64,000 bases of DNA, from positions 1 to 64,000 of the forward strand of contig DATNBU010000027.1 in NCBI GenBank assembly GCA_035571835.1, given 5' to 3'. Below are positions 40,818 to 50,600 of this stretch, one piece after another. Both the position numbers and the translations under genes were made by a program. Below the pieces are notes generated by a model. That model was not told where the DNA came from. It was given only the letters and a program-made list of their open reading frames with translations, and ran no database searches. The stretch's first letter is position 1, and every line of letters starts with the position of its first letter. Source of the DNA: Candidatus Limnocylindrales bacterium. Lineage in GTDB: Bacteria > Desulfobacterota > Binatia > UBA1149 > CAITLU01.

Positions 40818-41493
40818 GATCAAACGGGTCCGTCGGATTGGCGGCAGCATTATCGTCGGAAACTTCAGCCTGAGTTATTGATCGTCGCGTATACCGCAGG
40901 TTACGGCGCCGGACGATCGTGTGGCCTGGTTCGCGTCGAGCGTTGATTCCGCTACGCGCGGTGGACTTGTTGTTGCGATACGCAGCACGGCCGAATGCTG
41001 CACGGGCATTCCGCGGGGCACGAGCATTCCGCGGGGAATGTCGGCGATGGCGACGGGGCATGCTGCAGGAACATTCCGCGGGGAATGTCGGCGATGGCGA
41101 CGGGTCGTGCTGCAGAAACATTCCGCGGGGAATGTCGGCGTTGGCGACGGGTCAGCTGCAGGAACATTCCCCGGGGAATGTCGGCGATCCGAAAGGTTTC
41201 GTCGGATCATACGCGCGGTGTCGGGCGTGGATACGTGCGGGGTCGGCGCGGATCACGGCCGGCTATGCCATTTTTGTTATGGAAGCGTCGTCGCGATGTC
41301 GATTTCGCTTGACGCCGATTTTTCGCCGCTCCACGTCGCGTATAGCGAAGCGAAACGGAGCGCTCTGCTTTTTTCGCGGCTTCGCGCGTTGCGCCGCTCA
41401 GACTTCGCGCCTTGTCGCGAGAGGCGCATGTCTCTGGCCGGTCGCATCCTTACGGCGAACGACGTCTGAAAAACCCGTGTTATAAGCGTCGTC
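40818..41493. other. Gene-free region holding the 47-bp palindromic array
   Basis: About 680 bases without a convincing gene. Several overlapping open frames on both strands are by-products of the tandem repeats (peptides such as TFRGECRRW, NIPRGM and EHSAGNVG). Near the right end, TATAAG at 41481-41486 ends seven bases before the ATG at 41494. The HNH gene downstream could therefore be transcribed as a leaderless message; a matching -35 element is not evident. Confidence 0.55.
41025..41190. repeat. 47-bp tandem array with a CATTCC-S-CGGGGAATG palindrome in each unit
   Basis: Four copies of the 16-base near-palindrome at 41025, 41072, 41119 and 41165, so spacing is 47, 47 and 46. The last copy, CATTCCCCGGGGAATG, is a perfect palindrome; the others have one off-centre G. 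Between copies the sequence TCGGCGATGGCGACGGG and GCTGCAGGAA is also conserved. A degenerate half-copy precedes the array at 41008. The same 16-mer recurs at 42770 inside the HNH gene, and with one change at 55818. Confidence 0.9.
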
Positions 41494-42825
41494 ATGACGA
41501 CATCCTTCGACAGCATTGCAAGACTCTCCGAACAGGAACTGCTCGATCACTTCGAGTGCCTCGTCGCACGCGACCGTCGTACGACGGCGGCGCTTCTCGT
41601 CGCGATCGCCGAGATCGACGAGCGCAAGCTCTGGGCCAGGCATGCCTGCTCCTCCATGTTCAGCTTCTGCATGGAGCGCTTCCACATGTCGGAGCAGGTT
41701 ACTGCCAAGCGGATCTGGGCTGCGCGTACCGCGCGCCGCTTCCCGGTCATACTCGACCTCGTCGCACGCGGCGAGCTTCATCTCAGCGCGATCCATCTGC
41801 TGGCCAGGCATCTGACGGCCGATAATCACCTGCAAGTGCTCGAGCGCGCCCGGCACAAGAGCTCGCGTGAGGTGGAGCGGCTGGTTGCCGAGCTGGCGCC
41901 GCGAGCGGATGTGGCGTCGCGTGTTCGGGCGATGCCCGGGCGTCGCGCAGGGGGCGCGGTGAACGAGTCGGTGGCGGCGGACGCGACTTCGATGGGTCGC
42001 GAACGGGCCGGTGCGAGCGATCGGTGCGCTTCGACAGGCCGCGAGTCTGTCGGCGGTGCGAGCGATCAGCGCACTTCGACAGACCGCGAGTCCGTCGGCT
42101 GCTTGGGCAATCGGCCGGCCTCCACACACTCCGAGGTCATCGGCGCTGCGATCGCTCCGCGGTCAGCGCAGCCAAAGCCGATCGTTCCGCTCAGCCCGCG
42201 CCGTTACAAGATCGAGATCACCGTAGTCGAAGCCACGCACGACAAGCTTCGGTCGCTGCAGGATCTGCTGGGCCGGTCGGCGACTGGTCGCGACGCAGCC
42301 GCGATCATCAGTTGTGCGATCGACTTGCTGCTCGTCCGGACACTCGCACGCAAGGCCGGTTGCACCGATCGACCGAAGTCGACGGCGCCGACGAAAGAAA
42401 AATGCACCGATCGACCGGCGTCGACCACGTCGACGAACGCGGAATGCACCGATCGACCCGCCACAACGCCCACCGCCGATACAGCTGCTTCGCAGCGAGC
42501 ACAGCGATCTCGGACCATCCCTGCGGCGGTGCGGCGCGACGTATGGCGACGCGACTCGGGACGCTGCTGCTACGTAGACGGCCGAGGACGTCGCTGCCGC
42601 GAGACGGGCAACATCGAGTTCCACCACAAAGCTCCCTTCGCGATGGGCGGACCTCCTACGCCCGAGAACATCGAGCTGCGCTGCGCGGCACACAACCAGT
42701 ATCAGGCCGACCTCGACTTCGGCCGCGCCTTCATGGATGCGAGGCGCGGCAATCTCGCCGACGCGCGAACATTCCGCGGGGAATGTCGTGCCGTCGAACG
42801 TGAGGCGATGGCGTCCGCGCCGTGA
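41494..42825 (+). CDS. HNH endonuclease, DUF222-type
   Basis: 443 residues. The N-terminal 150 residues are helical (LSEQELLDHFECLVARDRRTTAALLVAIAEIDERKLW), as in DUF222/HNH proteins that occur in many copies in some high-GC genomes. The C-terminal HNH nuclease domain (about 345-410) reads VWRRDSGRCCYVD, IEFHHKAPFAMGG, TPENIELRCAAHNQ, with the His pair and final His/Asn of the beta-beta-alpha-metal site intact. Two linker regions consist of short tandem repeats (45-bp units at 42016-42150, 42-bp units at 42361-42480). The last roughly 20 residues are encoded partly by a copy of the 16-base palindrome found in the array upstream. It probably cuts DNA; its biological role is unknown. Confidence 0.88.
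   Translation: MTTSFDSIARLSEQELLDHFECLVARDRRTTAALLVAIAEIDERKLWARHACSSMFSFCMERFHMSEQVTAKRIWAARTARRFPVILDLVARGELHLSAIHLLARHLTADNHLQVLERARHKSSREVERLVAELAPRADVASRVRAMPGRRAGGAVNESVAADATSMGRERAGASDRCASTGRESVGGASDQRTSTDRESVGCLGNRPASTHSEVIGAAIAPRSAQPKPIVPLSPRRYKIEITVVEATHDKLRSLQDLLGRSATGRDAAAIISCAIDLLLVRTLARKAGCTDRPKSTAPTKEKCTDRPASTTSTNAECTDRPATTPTADTAASQRAQRSRTIPAAVRRDVWRRDSGRCCYVDGRGRRCRETGNIEFHHKAPFAMGGPPTPENIELRCAAHNQYQADLDFGRAFMDARRGNLADARTFRGECRAVEREAMASAP
42016..42150 (+). repeat. Three 45-bp coding repeats in the first HNH linker
   Basis: Units begin at 42016, 42061 and 42106 and encode SDRCASTGRESVGGA, SDQRTSTDRESVGCL and GNRPASTHSEVIGAA. The first two share most bases (AGCGATC, CTTCGACAG-CCGCGAGT); the third is degenerate. 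The linker separates the helical domain from the central domain. Confidence 0.75.
42361..42480 (+). repeat. Three 42-bp coding repeats in the second HNH linker
   Basis: TGCACCGATCGACC recurs at 42361, 42403 and 42445, encoding CTDRPKSTAPTKEK, CTDRPASTTSTNAE and CTDRPATTPTADTA. These hydrophilic linkers join the central domain to the HNH nuclease domain, and each unit contributes one cysteine. Confidence 0.8.
42770..42785. repeat. Single copy of the CATTCCGCGGGGAATG palindrome inside the HNH 3' end
   Basis: Identical over 16 bases to the units of the array at 41025-41190, plus a matching flank (GAACATTCC...GAATGTCG). It is read in frame as TFRGEC near the protein's C-terminus. The HNH gene is therefore bracketed by copies of the same element. 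Confidence 0.85.
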
Positions 42826-42996
42826 AGACGTCGTCGGTGTTCGGATCTTGTCGATGTGGATGGTCCTGGTCGGGCCTGAAATCAGGCGGATTGCGCGCGG
42901 CCCGGGACCTCGAAGCCCGCGAAGAGCCAAAAACGGACAGTATCCGCTTCGCTGAGGGTCCGGCAGCAGATACCTTTGTCCGCCGGAGGGGGGACA

Positions 42997-44265
42997 ATGA
43001 TCGTACGTAGGATTCTTCCGTTACTCCTGGTTGTGCTTGCCGCCGCCGGCGGTGTCACCGCGGCGCCGCAGTCGATCGCCGTACCCGCGTATTTTTATCC
43101 GGTCTATCCCGATCCGTTGTGGACGCAGATGCAGGACGCGGCGCCGGTCGTCTCGGTTGCGATCATGAATCCGGGCAGCGGCCCGGGCGCGTCGCCCGAT
43201 TCGAACTACACCGCGCAGGTTGCGGCGACGCGCGCGGCCGGTGTCAAGGTCCTCGGCTACGTCACGTCGAGCTATGCCACGCGTGACCCCGCGGACGTCA
43301 AGGCGGAGATCGACGAGTACTATCTCTGGTACGGGGTCGACGGCATCTTCATCGACGAAGCCGACAACAACTGCGCGAGCGCGCCGTATTATTCCGACCT
43401 CGACGTCTACACGAAGACCAAGGGCGGGCTCGGCCTGACCGTGATCAATCCGGGCACAGTAACTCCGGAATGTTTCGTGACGGCGGCCGACGTGATCCTC
43501 AACTTCGAAGGATCCTACTCGCAGTACCAGTCGTACGCGCCGCTCGGCTGGGAGTCGGGCTACGAACCGGGTCATTTCTGGCATCTCGTCTACGCAACCG
43601 CGGAGGTCGACATGCCATCGGCGGTCCTGCTCAGCCAGGCGCGCGGTGCGGGGTATGTGTACGTGACGCCGGATACGCTGGTGCCGAATCCGTGGGATTC
43701 GCTGCCGCAGGGCTCGTACTGGACGAGCGAGCTCGCCTACGTGCAGCCGACCGAAGGAGCATGCGCGGCGCCGGTTTCGAAGCCGAAGCTCCAGGTGCGC
43801 GGGATCTTTTCGGCGGAGGCCGACGACTCGCTCACGTTTGCCGGCGGCTTCGCGCTCGCGGGGACTCCGGTGATCGATCCGGTCGCAAACGGGCTGCGCT
43901 TCGTCGTCGGCGACGCGACGGGTGCGAAGGTCGATATCCGGCTTCCGGGCGGAGGTTACGACGACATGACGTCGGTCGGATGGATCGGCGGCGGCAGCAA
44001 GTGGACGTATCGCGACGATCGCGATCCTGCGGACGACGGGATCTTCAAGGCGACCGTCAAGACGAAGACCGACGGCGTGACGACCACCGTCACGTTCCGC
44101 GTGTTCGGCCGCGACGGATCCTACCCGGTCAGTGCCGACGAGATTCCACTGACCGCCGTGCTCGGCCTGCTGCCGGACGAACCGACCGAGAGCTGCGCGA
44201 CGGCGTCGTTCCCGGGCCCGAAGCCGGTCTGCGTTGCGACGTCGAGCGGCGTGCGCTGCAAGTAG
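42997..44265 (+). CDS. Secreted spherulation-specific family 4 (spherulin-4-like) protein with a C-terminal beta domain
   Basis: 422 residues from the ATG at 42997, with GGAGGGGGG upstream; signal peptide about 1-24 (ILPLLLVVLAAAGGVTA). Residues about 28-250 match the spherulin-4 family, a TIM-barrel related to GH114-type polysaccharide hydrolases: IAVPAYFYP, AIMNPGSGPGASPDSNY, VLGYVTSSYATRD, YLWYGVDGIFIDEADNN. The acidic pair in GIFIDEAD is the likely catalytic region. Residues about 260-422 form a separate beta-rich domain (KLQVRGIFSAEADDSLTFAGGF, GYDDMTSVGWIGGG, ending CKx with paired cysteines) unlike the tail of the giant proteins. An extracellular glycan-acting enzyme is plausible; the substrate is unknown. 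Confidence 0.85.
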   Translation: MIVRRILPLLLVVLAAAGGVTAAPQSIAVPAYFYPVYPDPLWTQMQDAAPVVSVAIMNPGSGPGASPDSNYTAQVAATRAAGVKVLGYVTSSYATRDPADVKAEIDEYYLWYGVDGIFIDEADNNCASAPYYSDLDVYTKTKGGLGLTVINPGTVTPECFVTAADVILNFEGSYSQYQSYAPLGWESGYEPGHFWHLVYATAEVDMPSAVLLSQARGAGYVYVTPDTLVPNPWDSLPQGSYWTSELAYVQPTEGACAAPVSKPKLQVRGIFSAEADDSLTFAGGFALAGTPVIDPVANGLRFVVGDATGAKVDIRLPGGGYDDMTSVGWIGGGSKWTYRDDRDPADDGIFKATVKTKTDGVTTTVTFRVFGRDGSYPVSADEIPLTAVLGLLPDEPTESCATASFPGPKPVCVATSSGVRCK

Positions 44266-44322
44266 CGCCGCCGCGGCATCGTCGTCGCGCGGTGCTTTTC
44301 CGCTGCAGCGCGGCGGTCCGGC

Positions 44323-45471
44323 TCAGCCCTTCGCTTCGGCGAACGCCCAGTCGAGCCACGGCAGAAGCGCTTCGATGTCTTCGCGGTCGACGGTCGCGCC
44401 GCCCCAGATCCGTAGTCCGGCGGGTGCGTCGCGGTATCCGGCGATGTCGTACGCGACGCCTTCCTTCTCGAGCAGAGAGACGATCTTCTTGACCGCGGCG
44501 GCACGCTCGTCGCCGCCGAGCGCCTCGAACCATGGATCGACGATCTTGAGGCAGATCGACGTGCACGAGCGCACCTTCGGATCCGAAGCGAGAAACGCGA
44601 ACGTCTTCGACTGGCCGATCCAGGCTGCGATCGCGGCAAGGTTGGACTCCGAGCGCGCGATCAGACCCTTGATGCCGCCGATCTTCTCGGCCCATGCAAG
44701 CGAGTCGAGCGCGTCCTCGACGCACAGCATCGACGGGGTGTTGATGGTCGAGCCCTGGAAGATTTCCTCGTCGAGCTTTCCCTTCTTCGTCATGCGGAAG
44801 ATCTTCGGCATCGGCCACGGCGGCGTGTAGCTCTGCAGCCGCTCGACCGCGCGCGGCGACAGCGCGAGCATGCCGTGCCCGCCTTCGCCGCCGAGCACTT
44901 TCTGCCAGGACCACGTCGCGACATCGATCTTGTCCCACGCCAGATCCATCGCGAAGACTGCGGACGTCGCATCGCACAGCGTCAGTCCCTTGCGGTCGGC
45001 AGGGATCCAGTCGCCGTTCGGGACGCGCACGCCCGAGGTCGTGCCGTTCCACGTGAAGACCACGTCGTTGTCGAAGTTGACGCTCGCGAGGTCGCAGATC
45101 TCGCCGTAGTCGGCGCGCTGGATGCGCGGCTCGAGCTTCAGCTGCTTGGTGATGTCGGTGATCCAGCCTTCGCCGAAGCTTTCCCACGCCATTGCGTCGA
45201 TGCCGCGCGCTCCGAGCAGCGACCACATGGCCATCTCGAACGCACCGGTGTCCGAGCCGGCCACGATGCCGAGCCGGTAGTCCTTCGGCATGCCGAGCAC
45301 CGACTTGCTGCGCTCGATCACGCCGGCGAGTTTCTCCTTCCCGACTTTCGCGCGATGCGAGCGGCCGAGGGCAGCACCGCCGAGAGCCTCGAAGCTCCAT
45401 CCGGGACGTTTGGCGCAAGGGCCGGAAGAAAACTGCGGACGGGCAGGCTTCGTGGCGGGCTTCATCGACAT
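44323..45471 (-). CDS. serC: Phosphoserine aminotransferase
   Basis: 382 residues, GAGG six bases before the ATG. It belongs to the PSAT branch typical of alphaproteobacteria and archaea rather than the E. coli type. Seen: [13 protein letters not shown] (about 13-25), [21 protein letters not shown] (about 67-87), [15 protein letters not shown] (PLP aspartate, about 163), [17 protein letters not shown] (Schiff-base lysine, about 187-203) and [14 protein letters not shown]. It transfers an amino group from glutamate to 3-phosphohydroxypyruvate in serine biosynthesis. No serA or serB is adjacent; serA often neighbours this form. Confidence 0.93.
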   Translation of the reverse strand: MSMKPATKPARPQFSSGPCAKRPGWSFEALGGAALGRSHRAKVGKEKLAGVIERSKSVLGMPKDYRLGIVAGSDTGAFEMAMWSLLGARGIDAMAWESFGEGWITDITKQLKLEPRIQRADYGEICDLASVNFDNDVVFTWNGTTSGVRVPNGDWIPADRKGLTLCDATSAVFAMDLAWDKIDVATWSWQKVLGGEGGHGMLALSPRAVERLQSYTPPWPMPKIFRMTKKGKLDEEIFQGSTINTPSMLCVEDALDSLAWAEKIGGIKGLIARSESNLAAIAAWIGQSKTFAFLASDPKVRSCTSICLKIVDPWFEALGGDERAAAVKKIVSLLEKEGVAYDIAGYRDAPAGLRIWGGATVDREDIEALLPWLDWAFAEAKG

Positions 45472-45642
45472 GGCAACCTCTCGGAAAAAAGTAAGCCGGT
45501 TACATGGCCTCGGCGGCGTGCGGATTCAATGCGCCTCGGCATGTGGACATTCCGAACGCTGTTCGTGTGCTTCACGCGTGCTGATGACGGCGGGCGCGGC
45601 CCGGACTGGCCCCGCGACGCATTCTCGGCTACAGATCGGCTC

Positions 45643-45921
45643 ATGCTTCAGCACAACAGCTACTTCGACGGTCTGGTTCAGAGCATCGGTTTCGAGCGCA
45701 ACGGACGCCGCTATACGGCCGGCGTATTCGGGATCGGCGCGTTTCATTTCAATACCGATACGCCCGAGCGCATGACGATCCTGAGCGGCGAGCTGCGCGT
45801 GCGACTGCCGGGCGAAGTCTCGCGGGTGTATCCGACCGGAACGTCGTTCGAGGTTCCTGCCCGAAGCGGCTTCGACGTCGAAGCCGCGGCGCCAGCAGCG
45901 TATCTCTGCGAGTTTCTCTGA
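45643..45921 (+). CDS. ppnP: Pyrimidine/purine nucleoside phosphorylase (PpnP, DUF1255 cupin)
   Basis: 92 residues, about the family length. The ATG at 45643 gives the family N-terminus (MLQHNSYFDGLVQSIGFERNG versus the usual M-N-x-Y-F-D-G-K-V). The cupin core is GAFHFNTDTPERMTILSGELRVRLPG, ending ARSGFDVEAAAPAAYLCEFL. It phosphorolyses a broad range of nucleosides. The ribosome site is weak. The stop lies inside a tandem 12-base direct repeat (AGTTTCTCTGAC at 45911 and 45923), probably slippage-derived. The glycosyltransferase gene follows 34 bases later. Confidence 0.9.
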   Translation: MLQHNSYFDGLVQSIGFERNGRRYTAGVFGIGAFHFNTDTPERMTILSGELRVRLPGEVSRVYPTGTSFEVPARSGFDVEAAAPAAYLCEFL

Positions 45922-45955
45922 CAGTTTCTCTGACCCGTTGCCTGCGACCGCCGGC

Positions 45956-47029
45956 ATGACGCACGCGCGAACCGTCGCCGTGGTGCTCGCGTGGAACGAC
46001 GGTCCGCACGTCGTCCGCCTTCTGGAAAGGCTGCGTTCGTCGAGCCCGCCGCCGGCAAGCGTCGTGATCGTCGACAACGGATCGACGGATGGTACGGCGG
46101 CAGCGATCGAGCGCGAGTATCCGCAGCACGAAATGATCGCGCTGCCCGGCAACGCCGGCTTCGCGCGCGCGGCCAACGCCGGCATCCGGCGCGCGCTCGA
46201 GCTCGATGCCGAGTGGGTATGGCTGCTCAACACCGACATCGATCTGCCCGGCGATGCACTGCTGCGGCTGCAGCGCGCCGCGCAAGCAGCCGCCACAGAG
46301 CCCGTCGCCGAAACCAGCGGAAGACTTCGGGTGACCGGCGAGAAAGGCCGGTGCGGAATGGTCGGCGCAATTCTGCTGGAATCCGACGGCAGCGTGCAGG
46401 CCTGCGGCGGCGGCCGCGTCAGCCTCTGGACCGGAATCGCCAGACACGAGCGCACGGGTCGCGGCCGGTGCGACTATCTTTCCGGTGCGTGCCTTCTGCT
46501 GCGCGCAGACATGTTGCGCGAGATCGGACTGTTCGATGAGGCGTACTTCTTCTACTGGGAAGACATCGATCTCGGCTTTCGTGCGCGCGAGCGCGGCTGG
46601 ACGCTTCGTACAGCGGCCGATTGCCGGGTCGTGCACCGCGAAGGGTCGAGCCTCGGACGCTGGAGCGAGGAGCGCTGGTATCACCTGTTCCGCGGGATGA
46701 TCCGTTTTCTCGACTCGCGCGCGCCTTTTCCCCGCGTCGCTGCTGCGGCGCGCCTGCTGCACCACACGGCGACGATGCTCAGGCGCGGGAGGTACGCGGC
46801 GATCGCGGGCGCCTGGAGTGCGTTCGGTTCGCAGAGGCGGTTGCCGCAGAGTCCTGCGGCTCCATGCGACCCGGCTGGGGCCGAGAGGGAGGACGCCCGT
46901 GCGGAGTGTCATGCAAAGTCTCGTGCGTCCGCGCACCCCGGCGCGGCTCGTGCCCGAAAATTTTATGACACCAGTGGCATGCACCGCTCTTCCATCGGCA
47001 CGGACACGAAGCCATTGTGCGCATCATGA
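45956..47029 (+). CDS. Family 2 glycosyltransferase (rhamnosyltransferase-like)
   Basis: 357 residues from the ATG at 45956; a TTG six codons upstream is the alternative. GT-A fold signatures: AVVLAWNDGPHVVRLLERL, VVIVDNGSTDGTAAAI (about 31-46), ALPGNAGFARAANAGIRRAL, LLNTDIDLPG (the DxD-like metal site, about 93), and YFFYWEDIDLGFRARERGW (about 197-215, the catalytic-base region of WbbL/RfbF-like enzymes). It likely adds a sugar to a polysaccharide or glycolipid. The last 70 residues are low-complexity and unlike the family. Its stop overlaps the start of the next gene (ATGA at 47026-47029). Confidence 0.85.
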   Translation: MTHARTVAVVLAWNDGPHVVRLLERLRSSSPPPASVVIVDNGSTDGTAAAIEREYPQHEMIALPGNAGFARAANAGIRRALELDAEWVWLLNTDIDLPGDALLRLQRAAQAAATEPVAETSGRLRVTGEKGRCGMVGAILLESDGSVQACGGGRVSLWTGIARHERTGRGRCDYLSGACLLLRADMLREIGLFDEAYFFYWEDIDLGFRARERGWTLRTAADCRVVHREGSSLGRWSEERWYHLFRGMIRFLDSRAPFPRVAAAARLLHHTATMLRRGRYAAIAGAWSAFGSQRRLPQSPAAPCDPAGAEREDARAECHAKSRASAHPGAARARKFYDTSGMHRSSIGTDTKPLCAS

Positions 47030-47487
47030 ATCTGCTCGAGCTGTACAAGGCGTACGAGGCCGACTTCGAGAAGACCTACGTCGATGACCGCTGGTCGCGG
47101 CTCGAGCGATACTTCACCGAAGACGCGGTTTATCAGACGTACGGCGCGGCCGGGCGGCGCACGAAAGGACGCGAGAAGGTTTTCCGCCGCCTCCAGAAAG
47201 AGCTCGACGCGCTTCCGCGGCGCTGCAACTGGCGCCGCGTGGTCACGACCAGCGGCCCGGAGGTCGACGAGAACCGCGTGCTGCGAAGCTGGGTCATGAC
47301 GTTTCACATCGAAGGCGCCGCCGACCTGATGATCGAAGGATCCGAACGGATCACGTTCGACGGCGATCGCATCGCGATGCTCGAAGAAGAGCCGTCCGAG
47401 ACGGCCGAGCGTCACCTGCTGGCCTGGATGAAGCTCAACCCCCAGGTGTTCGGCAAGGATCAGGAAACCGTCATCGCGACGATCTGA
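47026..47487 (+). CDS. NTF2/SnoaL-like small protein
   Basis: 153 residues. The ATG at 47026 is chosen because it overlaps the glycosyltransferase stop by four bases (ATGA). The pattern MNLLELYKAYEADFEKTYVDDRWSRLERYFTEDAVYQTYG followed by curved-sheet strands fits the NTF2-like alpha+beta cone fold, which includes SnoaL cyclases, ketosteroid isomerases and many non-catalytic binding proteins. Conserved acidic residues line the predicted pocket (TEDAVY, DENRVLRSW, ERITFDGD). The ligand is unknown. Translational coupling to a glycosyltransferase is the only clue to its role. Confidence 0.8.
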   Translation: MNLLELYKAYEADFEKTYVDDRWSRLERYFTEDAVYQTYGAAGRRTKGREKVFRRLQKELDALPRRCNWRRVVTTSGPEVDENRVLRSWVMTFHIEGAADLMIEGSERITFDGDRIAMLEEEPSETAERHLLAWMKLNPQVFGKDQETVIATI

Positions 47488-47675
47488 TGATCTGACGACC
47501 CTTACGATCTGATCCCGGCTGTCGCGCGGCCGGCGTTCTGCACGCGCTCGGTTCTTCACGCATCCTGAATACGTAGTCACTGGTCTTTGACGGACTGGTA
47601 CGCACGCTTGCGCTTCGAATGGCCTTGTTGGGGCCGTCGTCGCGTGGTTGGGTGGGTCAAGGGGGAGGGGATCCG

Positions 47676-50600
47676 ATGGAAGACTTTCGTTGCGGGGCGC
47701 TGCTCCGTGTTGCGTCCGCGGTGGCGCTCGCCGTGATGCTCTGTTTTCCGGCGACGGCCGCCGCGGTCGACTACGACATCGTCTACGTTCGCCAGCCTCG
47801 TTACGGCGATCACACCAACACGATCTGGCCGGAGGTTTTCCATCCGGCCCGCATCGATCCGGGCGCCGACCTGATGCTGCTTCATCCGGACGGCAGCGAA
47901 GAGCTGCTCGTCGAAGGTGGAAACGGCGCGGTCACCGATCCGTTCGTGTCGTTCGACGCCGAGTGGGTTTACTACAGCTACTTCCCGGACGTGCGCGCCG
48001 CCGCCATCAACAACCAGCGTGGTCTTCCGTACGCCGGCTCCGACATCTATCGCATCCATCTGCAGAGCCGCACGATCGAGCAGCTCACGCACGGCGAGTT
48101 CACGCCGAACACGGGCGCTGCGCACTGGTACCGCGATCCCGGCGGCAACTATCAGCCGGTCGACACGCCGAACCAGTACGAATGGGATCATCTCGGCTAC
48201 GGCATTCTCAATCTCGGGCCGGCGCCGATTGCGGGCGGACGCATCGTGTTCGCGAGCAACCGCAACGGATTTCTTCCGCCCAAGGGTTACACCAACCCAA
48301 GCCTGCAGCTGTACGTGATGGACGCCGACGGGCGCAACGTTCGCGAGATCGCGCCGATGAACATCAGCAGCGCGCTGCACCCGACGCCGCTCGTCGACGG
48401 CCGCGTGGTCTTCAGCTCGCACGAGTCGCAGGGAATCCGCGACACGCGGCTGTGGGGGCTGTGGTCGATCGATCCCGACGGCCGGCACTGGGGTCCCGTC
48501 GTGAGCGCGTTCCACGATGCGCAGGCGTTCCACTTCGTCACGCAGCTTTCCAATACCGATCTCGTGCTCGTCGACTACTACAACCTGAACAACAACGGCT
48601 TCGGCGCGCTCTATCGCATGCCGATCTCGCCGCCTCCCGGCCAGCCTCCGTTCTATTCGGCGTTCGTCGACGAGAACCCGTCCATCGATCAGACGGTCGG
48701 CGCCGGGTTCCATTATCCGTTCCGCATGCCGTTCACGCCGCGCGGAATGTATTCGATCACGCCGTTCACGACCGGGCAGGACGAGGCCGCTCCGGTCGGC
48801 ACGAGCGGCGTACGCGTCGGCAAGTTCACGCATCCGTCGGCGGCGCCCGCGGGCGATCTTCTCGTCGTATGGACGCCCGGTCCGGCCAACGACCTCAACC
48901 GGCCGTCGCCCGAGCCGTACTACGACGCGGGCCTGTACGTGATTCCCGGCGGCGACATCGTCACGTCTCCATCCGGCCTCGTGCTGATCAAGAACGATCC
49001 CGCTTTCAACGAAGCGTGGCCGCGGGCCGTGGTTCCGTATTCGGCAGTGCACGGAGTTTCCGAGCCGGCCGAGCTTCCGTGGCTGCCGAACGACGGCAGC
49101 GAGCATCCGGGCGAGCTTCCCGCCGGAACGCCGTTCGGCCTGGTCGGCACCAGCAGCGTCTACAAACGCGAGAGCTTCCCCGGATACGCAACCAGCGGAA
49201 GCGAGAGCTACGACGGGCTCGACGTGTTCAACACCGCCGAGAACGGCCAGAGCACGAACTGGGTCACGCAGGGCGCCGAAGACGGCTACTACGGGAACGA
49301 CGACATCTGGGCGATCCGTCTGCTTGCGATGGAGCCCGGCACGCACCGCAGCTACGGCCCGAACGGCGGACCGAGCGGAGGGCAGCTGTTCTCGAGTCAT
49401 GCGATGGAGCGCCTTCGCATCCTCGGTGAGATCCCGCTGCGCAAGACTGCGCCGGGCGGCGGCGTGCTTCTCGATCCCGAGGGAAATCCCGACACGAGCT
49501 TTCTCGCGAAGATTCCCGCCGACACGCCGTTCACGTTCCAGCTGCTCGATCGCAACGGCCTGTCGCTGACGATGGCGCAGACCTGGCATCAGGTGCGCCC
49601 CGGCGAATCGCGCTACGACTGCGGCGGCTGTCATGCGCACAGCTCGCAGCCGCTCGATTTCGAACAGACCGCGGCCGACCAGCCGGGCTATCCGGTCTAC
49701 GATCTGTCCGAGATCACGCCGCTCGTCAGCCACGACGGCTCCGGAAATCCGAGCCTTCGCACGGTGGCGAGCGGTGTCGTCGACGTCGAGTTCTACCGCG
49801 ACATCCGCCCGCTGCTGCAGCGAAGCTGCGTCGCGTGCCACAGCCGGCTCAACGCATCGCCCGGCGGCGACCTCGTGCTCGACGACTACACGGACTACGG
49901 CGGCGTGCCCGGCGACTACGCGCGGCTTGCCGACGATCGCGACGCGACCTGGGGTTATGCGCCGGTCATCGGCTACGGCTGGCGCCAGACCAATGCGAGC
50001 CGCTACATCCGCAGCTTCCAGAGCCGGCGCAGTCTTCTCGTGTGGAAGATCTTCGGCCAGCGTCTCGACGGGTGGACGAACGCCGACCATCCGACCGAGA
50101 CCGTGCCGGGCGTCGCATCGACGCTTCCGTCGGGTGCGTCGACGAATCTCGCCGACCTCGACTACACCGGCACGATCATGCCGCCGGCCGGCAGCGGAGT
50201 GCCGGCACTGACGATCGACGAGAAGATGACGATCGCACGCTGGATCGACCTCGGCTGCCCGATCAACAACGGAGACGGCGGTGCGACCGCGTACGGCTGG
50301 TTCCTCGACGAGATCCGGCCGACTCTCGAGGTGAGCGTGCCGCGCGAAGGGCGCTCGATGGACAACCTGACCGAGCTCGTCATCGGCATTGCCGATGCCA
50401 ACAGCGGCATCGAGCCCGGATCGCTCTCGGTGGTGGCGAACTTCGCGCTTGCCGGCCGCGGTGCCGGCGCCGAGCTTGCGGACCTTGCAACCGGGATCGG
50501 CGAAGGCATCTGGCGCATCGCGCTCGGCGCTCCGGCCGCCGTCCCGGAAGACGGCGAGATCCGTTTCGAAGTGCGCGACCGCCAGGGCAACACGACGTGG

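Noticed and set aside
41025..41190. Possible CRISPR array
   Set aside because: The whole 47-bp unit is conserved, including what would be spacers; there are only four units and no cas genes.
40875..41485. Small genes in the array region on both strands
   Set aside because: Their peptides (TFRGECRRW, NIPRGM and the like) are translations of the 47-bp repeat in different frames.
47476..47516. GATCTGA-type short repeats after the NTF2-like gene and the AGTTTCTCTGAC repeat after ppnP
   Set aside because: Too short and imperfect to be more than local slippage; no hairpin or gene is associated.
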